Positions 7,315 to 16,184 of a stretch of DNA of 19,625 nucleotides are shown piece after piece. Both the position numbers and the translations under genes were made by a program. The notes under the pieces were generated by a model. That model made no database searches and was not told the DNA's origin. It saw only the letters and a program-made list of their open reading frames with translations. The stretch lies in contig CAZVPD010000060.1 of assembly GCA_964628455.1 (NCBI GenBank), forward strand, positions 1 to 19,625, written 5' to 3'. Numbering within the stretch: position 1 is the first letter of the stretch; each line of letters starts with the position of its first letter. The stretch is from JAQVWU01 sp964628455 (lineage in GTDB: Bacteria > Bacillota > Clostridia > Oscillospirales > CAG-272).

Positions 7315-8601
7315 ATGAAGCTGAATTACCGGCGGACTTTTTTTATCGGTCTGGCATTTATGTCCATTTGTGCATTCTGGCAGTTATTTGACGGACTGGT
7401 TCCTCTGATGCTTGAAAACACTTTCGGATTCGGAGAGACTGCAACAGGAGTCATTATGGCGCTTGATAACATTCTGGCTTTATTTATGCTGCCTTTTTTC
7501 GGAGCATTGTCGGACAGAATCAAGACGCCGTTCGGACACCGCATTCCTTTTATCGCAGCAGGAACATTTTTAGCTGTGATCTTTATGATATTTATTCCGA
7601 TTGCCAATGAAAGGGCAAATTTTGTTTTGTTTTTCGTATCACTCGGTGCGGTATTGCTTGCGATGGGAACATATCGTTCACCCGCTGTAGCTCTGATGCC
7701 CGACCTGACGCCGAAACCGCTCCGTTCCAAAGCAAATTCCATCATCAATCTTATGGGAGCGCTGGGCGGGGTTTATGCGCTCGTCATGATAAAACTGACC
7801 GTTTCCGAAGACAACAATTACACGGGCGCTTATCTGACTGTTATTTTATTGATGATAACGGCTGTGCTGTTACTGGTCATAACGATCAAAGAAAAAAAGT
7901 TATCCGCCGGAATGCCAATGGAAAATGAAAATGATCCGCCTGAAAAAGCAACCGATAAGAACGATGTAAAAAAACATCCTTTACCAAAGCCCGTTATGAA
8001 AAGTCTTATATTGTTGCTTTGTTCGGTTTTTTTGTGGTTTACGGCATATAACGCAGTGACAACCGCTTATTCACGATATGTGCAGAATGTCTGGGGAAAG
8101 ACAGGCGGCGCCTTTGCGGGCAGTCTTCTTGTCGGAACCGTAGCGGCTGTTTTAAGTTATATTCCCGTCGGTATCATATCAGGCAGGATCGGCAGGAAAA
8201 AAGTCATTCTTACCGGCATCATACTGATGACTGTTTCCTATGTTACCGTGGCCTTTTCAAAAGAATACAGTAATATTGTTTTTATCATGCTGATTATAAT
8301 CGGCATAGGATGGGCTTCAATCAATGTTAATTCATATCCGATGGTCGTTGAGATGAGCAGAAGTTCGGATATCGGAAAATATACCGGTTATTATTATACA
8401 TTTTCCATGGCTGCCCAGACTCTGACGCCTGTAATTTCGGGATTCCTGATCGAAAAAACATCGCTCGGATATAAAGTTTTATTTCCATACGCCGCTCTGT
8501 TTTCAATCGCATCTTTTATCACCATGATGCTGGTTATGCACGGAGACTCGAAATTGCCCGGAAAGTTAAAAAACGAGGGGAAAGCATCAGATCATGACTG
8601 A
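7315..8601 (+). CDS. MFS transporter, SLC45/GPH-like sugar carrier
   Basis: A 428-aa integral membrane protein with about twelve hydrophobic segments in two halves, split by a charged cytoplasmic loop at roughly residues 195-225 (rich in Glu, Lys and Asp). Between the second and third segments is the motif-A-like loop G-A-L-S-D-R-I-K-T-P-F-G-H-R-I-P-F, close to the D-R-x-x-T-x-x-G-R-R-x-P form of SLC45 and glycoside-pentoside-hexuronide carriers. A second such loop (S-G-R-I-G-R-K-K) opens the C-terminal half. It probably imports a sugar or oligosaccharide with a coupled cation. AGGGGGT precedes the ATG. It is the first gene of an eight-gene plus-strand operon and overlaps the GDPD gene by 8 nt. 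The substrate is unknown; the downstream GH2 gene suggests a glycoside. Confidence 0.85.
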   Translation: MKLNYRRTFFIGLAFMSICAFWQLFDGLVPLMLENTFGFGETATGVIMALDNILALFMLPFFGALSDRIKTPFGHRIPFIAAGTFLAVIFMIFIPIANERANFVLFFVSLGAVLLAMGTYRSPAVALMPDLTPKPLRSKANSIINLMGALGGVYALVMIKLTVSEDNNYTGAYLTVILLMITAVLLLVITIKEKKLSAGMPMENENDPPEKATDKNDVKKHPLPKPVMKSLILLLCSVFLWFTAYNAVTTAYSRYVQNVWGKTGGAFAGSLLVGTVAAVLSYIPVGIISGRIGRKKVILTGIILMTVSYVTVAFSKEYSNIVFIMLIIIGIGWASINVNSYPMVVEMSRSSDIGKYTGYYYTFSMAAQTLTPVISGFLIEKTSLGYKVLFPYAALFSIASFITMMLVMHGDSKLPGKLKNEGKASDHD

Positions 8602-9463
8602 TTTCCTTATTATCATTGCAGGTATCGCGGGTTTTATTCTTCTCATTTACCTGTTGTGCATTAAACCCGGAATATCTCGCCGGCCGGATATGTCCGTATT
8701 GATTGCAAACGGCGGCCTTTTTGCCCATCGCGGTTTATTCGGAGATAAAATCAAAGAAAATACAGCGGAGGCTTTTCAAGCGGCTGTCGACAATCGGTAT
8801 GGCATTGAATTTGATATACGTCTCTCCGCCGATAAAATTCCGGTTGTCATACACGACTTAACGCTGTTAAGGGTATTCGGATCCGACCGGCGTATTGATT
8901 TGATGACCTCGGATGAACTGGCTGCAGAAAATGTTCCCATGTTGTCCGATGTTTTAAAAATGATCGCCGGGAAAGTTCCGCTTATTGCCGAAATCAAAGC
9001 CGGCGGGAAGGATATTTCTGTCTGTTCCGCGGCTGCGGAACAGTTTGACAATTATAAAGGTATATATTGCATTGAATCGTTTAATCCGCTTGTTTTGATG
9101 TGGTATAAAAAACACAGGCCTGATGTTATAAGGGGACAGCTTTCCACGAATTTTTTCCGGGACAAAGAAAAAGGCAGTCCGGTTCTTTATTTTATACTTC
9201 AGCATCTGCTTTTTAACTTTTTGACTGCACCCGATTTTATTTCATACAAATACAACTATAGATCGGAACCGTCATTGCATATTTGCAGAAAATTATACGG
9301 AATTCCCGCTGCAGTCTGGACAATAAAAAACGAAGAGGAATTAAATTCTGCCGAAAGAAAAAAATTCGACATGTATATCTTTGAAGAGTTACGTCCGTAT
9401 AAAAATGCGGGAATATCCAGCGAAATTTTTGATCAGCAAGATATTAAAAAAACCGGGAGATAA
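8594..9463 (+). CDS. Membrane-anchored glycerophosphodiester phosphodiesterase family protein
   Basis: A 289-aa GDPD-fold protein that by family would split glycerophosphodiesters into glycerol 3-phosphate and an alcohol. Residues 4-23 are one N-terminal membrane segment. The catalytic set is present: H45-R-G, E55-N-T, E72-F-D74 and H87-D. The C-terminal barrel ends with the usual AVWTIKNEEEL block. Its start overlaps the MFS stop by 8 nt (ATGACTGA), and the MoxR gene begins 6 nt after its stop, so it is translated as part of the operon. With no signal peptidase site, the domain is tethered; which face it occupies is not certain. In sugar operons such proteins might act on head-group-modified glycans or lipids, but that is a guess. 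Confidence 0.87.
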   Translation: MTDFLIIIAGIAGFILLIYLLCIKPGISRRPDMSVLIANGGLFAHRGLFGDKIKENTAEAFQAAVDNRYGIEFDIRLSADKIPVVIHDLTLLRVFGSDRRIDLMTSDELAAENVPMLSDVLKMIAGKVPLIAEIKAGGKDISVCSAAAEQFDNYKGIYCIESFNPLVLMWYKKHRPDVIRGQLSTNFFRDKEKGSPVLYFILQHLLFNFLTAPDFISYKYNYRSEPSLHICRKLYGIPAAVWTIKNEEELNSAERKKFDMYIFEELRPYKNAGISSEIFDQQDIKKTGR

Positions 9464-9469
9464 AAGACT

Positions 9470-10417
9470 ATGTATTTTGAAAAAATTGCGAAGACAAGCG
9501 GGTCCATCATCGCAAATACAGAAAAAGTTATATTCGGAAAACATCGGAAAATACAATATGTCGTGTGCGCACTGATCTGCGGAGGTCATGTTCTGCTGGA
9601 TGATATTCCCGGAACAGGAAAGACGAATCTGGCAAAAGCAATTGCGAAATCGATCGGCGCCGACTGCAAGCGCATTCAGTTTACACCGGATTTATTGCCT
9701 TCCGATATCAGCGGCATTAATTTTTTCAATCAGAAAACCGGAGAATTTGTCTTCAGACGAGGGCCTCTCTTTACGAATATTGTTATTGCCGACGAAATAA
9801 ACCGCACAACGCCACGCACACAATCCGCTTTGCTTGAAAGTATGCAGGAATTTCAAACCACGATAGACGGTGTTACCTACAAGCTTGACCTTCCGTTTTT
9901 TGTTATAGCCACTCAAAATCCGATCGAATCACAGGGTACATTTCCTTTGCCCGAAGCGCAGATCGACCGCTTTTTTATGAAGCTTTCACTCGGTTATCCG
10001 GAAAAAAAATCCGAAAAACAAATACTTGACGAATATATGAAAAAAAGTCCGCTGACATCGCTTGAAGCCGTATGTTCCCGGGAAGAACTGCTCGACGCGT
10101 CGGCGCTTGTCAGTGAGATCAAAGTCGGTGACTCCGTTAAAAATTATATCATCGATATAGTAAACGAGACGCGTGAAAGCGAACGGATCAGACTCGGGGT
10201 CAGTCCCAGAGGAACCCTTGCGCTTATGCGCGCCGCCCAGGCCTGGGCCGGGATGGAAGGCCGTGATTTTGTGCTGCCCGATGACGTCAAAACCGTTGCG
10301 GTTGCCGTTCTGGCTCACCGGATAATATCAAGGTCACAGAATACCATACGACTGAACGAGTCAAATGAGAACATTATCGAATATGTTCTGGAAAAAGTAC
10401 CCGCACCGATCGTTTAG
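9470..10417 (+). CDS. MoxR-family AAA+ ATPase
   Basis: A 315-aa AAA+ ATPase of the MoxR family. Walker A is D-I-P-G-T-G-K-T (45-52), Walker B is I-V-I-A-D-E (104-109) followed by N-R-T, the sensor-1 A-T-Q-N-P is at 147-151 and P-E-A-Q-I-D-R-F is at 161-168. The C-terminal lid has S-P-R-G and the VLPDDVK stretch typical of the family. MoxR proteins are thought to work as chaperones or assembly factors for VWA or DUF58 partners. Here the DUF58 gene follows after 13 nt, then a membrane protein with a DUF4129-like tail, which is a common conserved module. GGGAGAT precedes the ATG. Its client is unknown. Confidence 0.93.
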   Translation: MYFEKIAKTSGSIIANTEKVIFGKHRKIQYVVCALICGGHVLLDDIPGTGKTNLAKAIAKSIGADCKRIQFTPDLLPSDISGINFFNQKTGEFVFRRGPLFTNIVIADEINRTTPRTQSALLESMQEFQTTIDGVTYKLDLPFFVIATQNPIESQGTFPLPEAQIDRFFMKLSLGYPEKKSEKQILDEYMKKSPLTSLEAVCSREELLDASALVSEIKVGDSVKNYIIDIVNETRESERIRLGVSPRGTLALMRAAQAWAGMEGRDFVLPDDVKTVAVAVLAHRIISRSQNTIRLNESNENIIEYVLEKVPAPIV

Positions 10418-10430
10418 AACGGAGTAATTT

Positions 10431-11636
10431 ATGATTTTTATAGCGATATTGATCGCTGCCGTTATAATATATCTCATTCAGATGGCTGTTTACAACAAAA
10501 AAGCCTTCGAAAATCTTGAATATTCGGTTTCACTCAGCGCCGAGGAGGTATTCGAAGGAGAAGACATTTTTATGTATGAAGAGATAACAAATGCCAAAAA
10601 GCTGCCTGTTTCATCAGTCAGAGTCGACACCGAACTGCCGCGCGGACTGTGTTTCAGGATCGGAGATAAAAAAGTTTTAAAAAAAGATGTTTTTAAAAAT
10701 TATATGCAGAGCGCGTTTGTATTGAAAGGCACATCAAAAACGAGACGCAGGTGGAGGATCAACTGTATTACGCGCGGTATTTATAATCTGGGACGGGTAC
10801 TGATCCTCTCGAACGATCTGTTCGGATTCAATGTGAATTCCAAAGCTTTCGAAGCGCCCCGGACACGCCGCAATCAGATCACCGTGCTGCCGCGCGCCAT
10901 CGATCTGTCGCGGCATTTTACATCTTCGTTCTATCACAGCGGGGAAATTACCGTAACGAGAAGTCTGCTTGCCGATCCTCTGCTCCTGGCCGGAACAAGG
11001 GAATATATGTCCGGCGACCCCATGAACCGGATCAACTGGTATTCGACTGCGGTTCATGCAAAACTGATGGTGAATATTGAAAATTATACAGAACAGTTCT
11101 TTTTTAACATCATACTGAATATGCAGTCAAGAAGTCTCGAACTCCACCCGCATGAACCGAGTTCCCCCGAATACATCGAAATGTGCATCACGGTATGTGC
11201 ATCGGTCCTCGATAAAATATCCGCATATAATATACCTGTTAAATTATTTGCGAATACATCCCCGGCATCCTCAGGATTGGAATCATTATCCGATGACCAA
11301 ATCGGGAATCAGATATCGGTTACCCGCTCTTTCAGAGGCAAAGCAGACATGCTGGACGCACTGCGTCTGCTTGCGTCACTGAAACCGGAAATATCGTGTC
11401 AGTTTGACAAAATGCTTGACCATATCGCCGGGAATCCATACTATTATGCAAACGGCGGCAACATGATCATTGTTTCTTCCTATATTGACGAACGTATGAT
11501 CGTTTTCCACGATGTGCTTGCCGGGCAGGGAATTAAGGTCATTTATTATATAACAACCGCAAATCAGAATGCTTTTATGATTCCGAACAATATCGAGGTT
11601 TATTTTAAAACATATATCGATAAAACGGAGGCATAA
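10431..11636 (+). CDS. DUF58 domain-containing protein
   Basis: A 401-aa protein with one N-terminal membrane segment (residues about 2-20). A beta-rich region follows (about 25-130), then the DUF58 core, marked by the block G-T-R-E-Y-M-S-G-D-P-M-N-R-I-N-W near residues 187-202. The remaining part resembles the VWA-like fold common in this family. Its role is not established; it is normally the partner of the MoxR ATPase encoded just upstream. CGGAG lies 7 nt before the ATG, and its TAA stop directly touches the ATG of the next gene, suggesting coupled translation of the three module genes. Confidence 0.9.
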   Translation: MIFIAILIAAVIIYLIQMAVYNKKAFENLEYSVSLSAEEVFEGEDIFMYEEITNAKKLPVSSVRVDTELPRGLCFRIGDKKVLKKDVFKNYMQSAFVLKGTSKTRRRWRINCITRGIYNLGRVLILSNDLFGFNVNSKAFEAPRTRRNQITVLPRAIDLSRHFTSSFYHSGEITVTRSLLADPLLLAGTREYMSGDPMNRINWYSTAVHAKLMVNIENYTEQFFFNIILNMQSRSLELHPHEPSSPEYIEMCITVCASVLDKISAYNIPVKLFANTSPASSGLESLSDDQIGNQISVTRSFRGKADMLDALRLLASLKPEISCQFDKMLDHIAGNPYYYANGGNMIIVSSYIDERMIVFHDVLAGQGIKVIYYITTANQNAFMIPNNIEVYFKTYIDKTEA

Positions 11637-13124
11637 ATGAAAAAGACAAATAATCTGAAAAACAAAAGGCAGCCTGCCGATATTTTTGACCGTGCCGATA
11701 CGGCAGTTACTTTGACCGCCATATCGGCGGTGATAGCGCCATATATGTATACGGTGACTTTTTTCAATTTCAAATATCCCGCTGCTTTGTCCTTCGGTCT
11801 TGTGCTTGCCGCTGTTTTTACGGGTTACTGGCTTCAGTGGATATCCGGCCGGATCGCCGGTATCAGGAGGAGCGCGGATAACAACGCTTATGACAGTTAT
11901 GAAAAATTCTTTAAGCCTCATCAGGCGATTTTTTCTATTGTGATCGCCGGTATTACAGGGATCATCACCGGCAGTGCTTTCATGAATTACCTGAAATATC
12001 GCGCGGAAAGCGGTACAGACGGCTTTTTTGATAAATATACGATGATTCCATATGAAATTGCGGCATTAACCGCTTTGTCAATGATTATCGGAACAGTTAT
12101 CTGGTTTTATCCTTTCGGAAGGATTATTTCGGTAAAAACGGTTATCCCGTTCACCGCGGTGCTTTTCATAAACTTTGCTCTGACTTTCTTTTATGGCGGT
12201 GTCACTCAGGCATTTGCTACTTTCTGTCTGTTATTATATATCAGCTGTTCATTTATCCTGTTGAATCAGAGCAATATACTGCGAACATTCAGAACCACGG
12301 GGACGGTAAAAATAACCTCATCGGTACGGCTGTATAATCTGGCGTTGATTATTATCATCCTGGCGCTTCTTGCCGCCGTTCTCATTGTCACCATCTCTTT
12401 TACTGTCGGAATTACGGCGCTGTTTAAAATTGCGTTGTTTTTCATGCTCTCCTCTTTTATAAATGAGGGTGAGGTGCCGGATGATACATCCGAAGTTGTA
12501 AAATCATTCAATGATTCGGTATTCAGCAGATTGATCGATTCATCCGATGTAAGCGGGAATATTTCAAAAATATTCTTTTTTATATTCTTGATCATCAACA
12601 CGGGGATCATATTGTTTTTTATCGTAAATCGCCGCCGCGAAACATGGTTTATTATAAAGAAATTTTTCTCGGAACTATTCAACGGGTTCATCGACTTTCT
12701 TTTAAGCATAATTAACGCCCGTAAAACTGCCGAAGACAATTATACGATACTGGATTACCGTGATGAAGAACTGAAAATGGATGAAAATGCCGTAAAGGAA
12801 TACAATCCGTATAAAAGCACAAAAAAGAATAATTTCCGACATTTTATGTCCAGGATCGGGAATATACCGGATGAGGGAGAAAAATTAAAATTTGCATATT
12901 CGGAGCTGACTCAATATTGGAAAAATGAGAATTACGGTATATCCATATCCGATACCCCGCGGGAAATCAGGGAAAAAGTAGGCTATAAAATCGATGAAAG
13001 CGAACTTCCGGATATAACCGAGGTGTTTGAAATCATTAAATATGCCGAAATGAATCCCGGTCCCGGCCGTTCAAAAAACGCGCTCGATTCCATCTGCAGG
13101 CTGATGCAGCGTTATCTCGATTAA
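11637..13124 (+). CDS. Polytopic membrane protein with DUF4129-like C-terminus
   Basis: A 495-aa protein with about eight hydrophobic segments between residues 23 and 340, including a pair rich in Ile/Leu near 230-265, then a soluble C-terminal tail of about 155 residues. The tail ends with A-Y-S-E-L-T-Q-Y-W, a short gap, D-T-P-R-E-I-R-E-K and a final helix, the pattern of DUF4129 domains. In many MoxR-DUF58 loci the third gene has a transglutaminase domain between the membrane part and DUF4129; no Cys-His-Asp transglutaminase core is visible here. It begins on the base after the DUF58 stop. Its function is unknown. An integral membrane scaffold for the MoxR/DUF58 pair is the simplest inference. 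The GH2 gene follows after 24 nt. Confidence 0.75.
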   Translation: MKKTNNLKNKRQPADIFDRADTAVTLTAISAVIAPYMYTVTFFNFKYPAALSFGLVLAAVFTGYWLQWISGRIAGIRRSADNNAYDSYEKFFKPHQAIFSIVIAGITGIITGSAFMNYLKYRAESGTDGFFDKYTMIPYEIAALTALSMIIGTVIWFYPFGRIISVKTVIPFTAVLFINFALTFFYGGVTQAFATFCLLLYISCSFILLNQSNILRTFRTTGTVKITSSVRLYNLALIIIILALLAAVLIVTISFTVGITALFKIALFFMLSSFINEGEVPDDTSEVVKSFNDSVFSRLIDSSDVSGNISKIFFFIFLIINTGIILFFIVNRRRETWFIIKKFFSELFNGFIDFLLSIINARKTAEDNYTILDYRDEELKMDENAVKEYNPYKSTKKNNFRHFMSRIGNIPDEGEKLKFAYSELTQYWKNENYGISISDTPREIREKVGYKIDESELPDITEVFEIIKYAEMNPGPGRSKNALDSICRLMQRYLD

Positions 13125-13148
13125 AAAGATCAGAGAGGAAAAGTTAAA

Positions 13149-15323
13149 ATGTTACAATGGAAACTGGGTTACAGCGATACACTTGAAAATAAACCGGCAG
13201 AAACGGTTGAAGCCTTTGTACCGTCGGATGTTCAGCTTGTATGGCAGAAACAAAAAAATATGCCCGATTATAATTTCGGACAAAATTATCTGGAATACAA
13301 ATGGATGGAAGACAAATACTGGCATTATACTGCAACTTTTCATGTTGCCGAAAAAGCCGGATATGAACCGTTTATACGATTTGAAAGCATCGACTACAGG
13401 TATGTTGTTTTTATCAACAATGAGAAATCCGCCGAAGGCGAAGGGATGTTTACGCCCGTTACAATCTCACTGCAGAAATACACCGGCTGCGATATTCTGA
13501 TTGAAGCCGTTCTTTTTCCGATACCGAAGATCCCGGATCGGTCCGACGACCGTTCACAGGCGTCAATGAGCGTCAAGCCGGCTGTATCATACGGCTGGGA
13601 CTGGCACCCGAGACTCGTTCCCAGCGGATTGTCCGATGAAGTCAATATCCTTTACAGACCTTTGACCCGAATAGAGGAAAATGATTTTTCCTATACGGTT
13701 TCGGATGATATGACGCGCGTCGATTATCTGGCAAAAATAAAAACAAGCAACCCTAAAGGAATGTTAACGGTCGAAATGATCGACGCCGGAAATCATCCCG
13801 TAGCATCCGCTTCTGTTCCCGCGGTTGCTTATTGCGAGGTTCATCTGACAATAGGCCAACCGCATCTTTGGTGGTGCGTCAGACAGGGGGAACAATATCT
13901 GTATAAAGTCCGCGTGACGCTTCGGCAGAACGATCAGATCGCCGATCTGTCGGAACGCAGGATCGGTTTTCGGCGCGTCAGACTCCTGATGAACGGAGAT
14001 TCGTGGGATAACGGTGATTTCCCCGGTACCCAGGCACATTTCCCCATGACACTCGAGTTAAACGGAAGGCGTATTTTCTGTAAGGGAACCAACTATGTTC
14101 CGCCGGAAATATTTTATTCGCGCATGACATATGACGTTTATTATAAAACCCTTGATCGGGCATTGGAATGCAACATGAATATGCTGCGCGTATGGGGGGG
14201 CGGGCTGGTAAACCGCGAAAATTTCTTTGATCTGTGCGATGAAATGGGACTGATGGTATGGCAGGAGTTTCCCCTTGCCTGTAATAATTATCCGGATGAC
14301 AGTCATTATCTCGAAGTACTGGATAAAGAATCGGTTTCGATCATCAAGCGAGTCAAAAGCCATCCCTGCACGGTCCTGTGGTGCGGGGGCAATGAGTTAT
14401 TCTGCGGCTGGTCACAGATGACAAATCAATCGCTCGCTTTGAGGCTTCTCGATAAGAATTGTTATGAACATGACCCGAAAACACCGTTTATTATGACCTC
14501 ACCGCTTTACGGAATAGGACACGGCCACTATCTTGCCCTTCAGTCACCCGACAAAGAATCCGTATCCGTTTTTATCGAAAATTACCGGACAGCCTACACA
14601 GAATTCGGTTCTCCCTCCGCCGCACCGTTTGATTATATTAAAAAATATATTCCGGAGAGTGAGTTATATAAGGTCGAAGACGGGACATCATGGCAGGACC
14701 ATCATGCGCTGCATGCCTGGTGTGACCGTGAAACCTGGTTCCGCCCTTCTGAAATCGAAGGCTATTTCGGTAAGAGCGAAAGTCTCGAACAGCAGATCGA
14801 AAGAAGCATGGTAATTCAGGGAGCCAGTTACCGCGGTCTTTTTGAGGAAGCACGCCGGAAATGGCCGATGACATCCATGGCTCTTAACTGGTGTTTTAAC
14901 GAACCGTGGCCTTGTTTTGCAAACAACAGTCTGATCCTGTATCCGGATATCACGAAACCCGCCTATTTCGAGGTGCAAAACGCTTTGCGGGACGTAATGC
15001 TTTCCGCGAAATTATACAAATTACGGTGGCAGCCGGGTGAAAGACTCGAAGCGGAGATCTATATTTTAAACGATCTTCCGGAACCGGCAGAAGGATGTGC
15101 GTTTAAAGTCATAATCGCATACGACGGCAGAGAAATCATGATCGGCGAAAGCGGCTTTGTATATGCCGAACCATTGTCAAGTAAAGCACTAGCAAGATTT
15201 GAATATATCATTCCGGAGGATATTACGCCGCTGTTTAACCTGCGAATCGATGCGGAAAACGCTTCTCTGAGCACCGGATACCTGCTTTTCAGTCCTCCGA
15301 AAAAAAACGAAAGGGAATTTTGA
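13149..15323 (+). CDS. Glycoside hydrolase family 2, beta-mannosidase-like
   Basis: A 724-aa GH2 enzyme predicted to remove beta-linked sugars, most likely mannose, from non-reducing ends. Order: jelly-roll sugar-binding domain (about 1-180, ending in S-Y-G-W-D-W-H-P-R), Ig-like domain (about 185-290), TIM barrel (about 290-610) and a short C-terminal domain. The predicted acid/base is Glu416 in W-C-G-G-N-E, and the nucleophile is Glu485 in A-Y-T-E-F-G. N-M-L-R-V-W-G-G-G is the usual barrel strand before them. The protein is about 100 residues shorter than typical 820-850-aa beta-mannosidases, and the two glutamates are rather close. No signal peptide, so it acts in the cytoplasm. AGAGAGGA precedes the ATG. 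It sits 24 nt after the membrane gene and 2 nt before the SGNH gene. Another exo-beta-glycosidase specificity is possible. Confidence 0.88.
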   Translation: MLQWKLGYSDTLENKPAETVEAFVPSDVQLVWQKQKNMPDYNFGQNYLEYKWMEDKYWHYTATFHVAEKAGYEPFIRFESIDYRYVVFINNEKSAEGEGMFTPVTISLQKYTGCDILIEAVLFPIPKIPDRSDDRSQASMSVKPAVSYGWDWHPRLVPSGLSDEVNILYRPLTRIEENDFSYTVSDDMTRVDYLAKIKTSNPKGMLTVEMIDAGNHPVASASVPAVAYCEVHLTIGQPHLWWCVRQGEQYLYKVRVTLRQNDQIADLSERRIGFRRVRLLMNGDSWDNGDFPGTQAHFPMTLELNGRRIFCKGTNYVPPEIFYSRMTYDVYYKTLDRALECNMNMLRVWGGGLVNRENFFDLCDEMGLMVWQEFPLACNNYPDDSHYLEVLDKESVSIIKRVKSHPCTVLWCGGNELFCGWSQMTNQSLALRLLDKNCYEHDPKTPFIMTSPLYGIGHGHYLALQSPDKESVSVFIENYRTAYTEFGSPSAAPFDYIKKYIPESELYKVEDGTSWQDHHALHAWCDRETWFRPSEIEGYFGKSESLEQQIERSMVIQGASYRGLFEEARRKWPMTSMALNWCFNEPWPCFANNSLILYPDITKPAYFEVQNALRDVMLSAKLYKLRWQPGERLEAEIYILNDLPEPAEGCAFKVIIAYDGREIMIGESGFVYAEPLSSKALARFEYIIPEDITPLFNLRIDAENASLSTGYLLFSPPKKNEREF

Positions 15324-15325
15324 AT

Positions 15326-15919
15326 ATGAAAATCATTGTTTTGGGAAATTCAATAACCCGGCACGGGCCGGCTCCGGAGATCGGTTGGCATGGTGACTAC
15401 GGTATGGCTGCAAGTTCCGCCGAAAAAGACTTTATTCATATTCTGCGGAATCGGTCTGAAGGTTCGGAACTGGCTGCCGTAAATATGGCTTCGCTTGAAA
15501 GGCAGTATTGGGATGCGGATGCATTGAAAAACGATCCGTCCGTAAAAGACGCCGTTGCTTTTAATGCGGACATCATCATTTTCAGAATAGCCGAAAACGT
15601 CGATACCGGCAGTATTTCCGAAAAACCGAAATCGCTCCGCGAAGGTTTTTGCGATATTATAAATTTATTTAATCCGGACGGGTCTAAAAAAGTCATCATG
15701 ACAACTCCGTTCTGGAATAACGACGTTCTTGTAAAAACAATATGCGATATTGCGGCTGAACGCGGTTATCCCCTGGCGGAACTCCATGACCTGGGCGGAG
15801 ATCCGAAAAACCGCGCGGACGGTCTGTTTGAACACACCGGAGTGGCCATGCATCCGGGAGACGCGGGTATGACGGCGATCGCCGACCGCATATGGGATGT
15901 TTTAAAACAGATGCTGTAA
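15326..15919 (+). CDS. SGNH/GDSL-type hydrolase, probable esterase
   Basis: A 197-aa single-domain SGNH hydrolase-like protein. Block I is L-G-N-S-I-T with the nucleophile Ser9. A block-III-like R-I-A-E-N supplies the expected Asn. The C-terminal block is A-M-H-P-G-D-A-G-M with the catalytic His. The Asp normally three residues before that His is replaced (V-A-M-H), although D-G-L-F-E lies further upstream. No signal peptide. I chose the ATG at 15326, 2 nt after the GH2 stop with AAGGGA before it, over a TTG at 15320. Coupling to the GH2 gene suggests that it removes acyl groups, for example acetyl, from imported glycans so that the glycosidase can act. This substrate is inferred only. Confidence 0.82.
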   Translation: MKIIVLGNSITRHGPAPEIGWHGDYGMAASSAEKDFIHILRNRSEGSELAAVNMASLERQYWDADALKNDPSVKDAVAFNADIIIFRIAENVDTGSISEKPKSLREGFCDIINLFNPDGSKKVIMTTPFWNNDVLVKTICDIAAERGYPLAELHDLGGDPKNRADGLFEHTGVAMHPGDAGMTAIADRIWDVLKQML

Positions 15920-15938
15920 AAAGAACGGAGGAGGAGAA

Positions 15939-16184
15939 TTGGACGAATCGTTTAAAAGAGAGGATAGCATAAACAATGAGCATGATACGGACACCGGCAA
16001 CCGCATTCGGAAATTCGAAAACTTATATGATTTCGTCATTGAGCAGCAGCAGTCGCTGCCGGCTGAACTCGAAAATATGCGCAGAAAAGGCGAGACAAAA
16101 ACATATAAATACAGAGAATTATTCGGTCGTAAGCTGATGAATGATTCGTTTATCCTGCTGCTGAAAAAATTTGACCTGATGTAA
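15939..16184 (+). CDS. Small hypothetical protein, last gene of the operon
   Basis: An 81-aa protein I do not recognise. It starts with TTG at 15939, supported by an unusually strong ribosome site (GGAGGAGGAG at 15927-15936) 19 nt after the SGNH stop. The first 25 residues are acidic and polar (Glu, Asp, Asn, Arg). The remainder is predicted helical with E-N-L-Y-D-F-V-I-E-Q-Q-Q-S-L and a basic C-terminal half (Y-K-Y-R-E-L-F-G-R-K-L-M-N-D) ending in L-L-L-K-K-F-D-L-M. There is no membrane segment and no cysteine, so no metal or disulfide site of that kind. It ends 10 nt before the shared terminator hairpin. It could be an adaptor or regulator of the operon products, but nothing in the sequence proves this. 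Confidence 0.7.
   Translation: MDESFKREDSINNEHDTDTGNRIRKFENLYDFVIEQQQSLPAELENMRRKGETKTYKYRELFGRKLMNDSFILLLKKFDLM

Noticed and set aside
11376..11921. 181-codon minus-strand open frame across the DUF58 and membrane protein genes
   Set aside because: It is antisense to two well-supported genes, spans their junction, and has no promoter, ribosome site or recognisable motif.
12266..12739. 157-codon minus-strand open frame in the membrane protein gene
   Set aside because: It is antisense to transmembrane-coding sequence, which often leaves long open complementary frames; no independent evidence for a gene.
15320..15325. TTG start for the SGNH hydrolase
   Set aside because: The TTG overlaps the GH2 stop, and the ATG six bases on has better spacing to AAGGGA and matches the family N-terminus.
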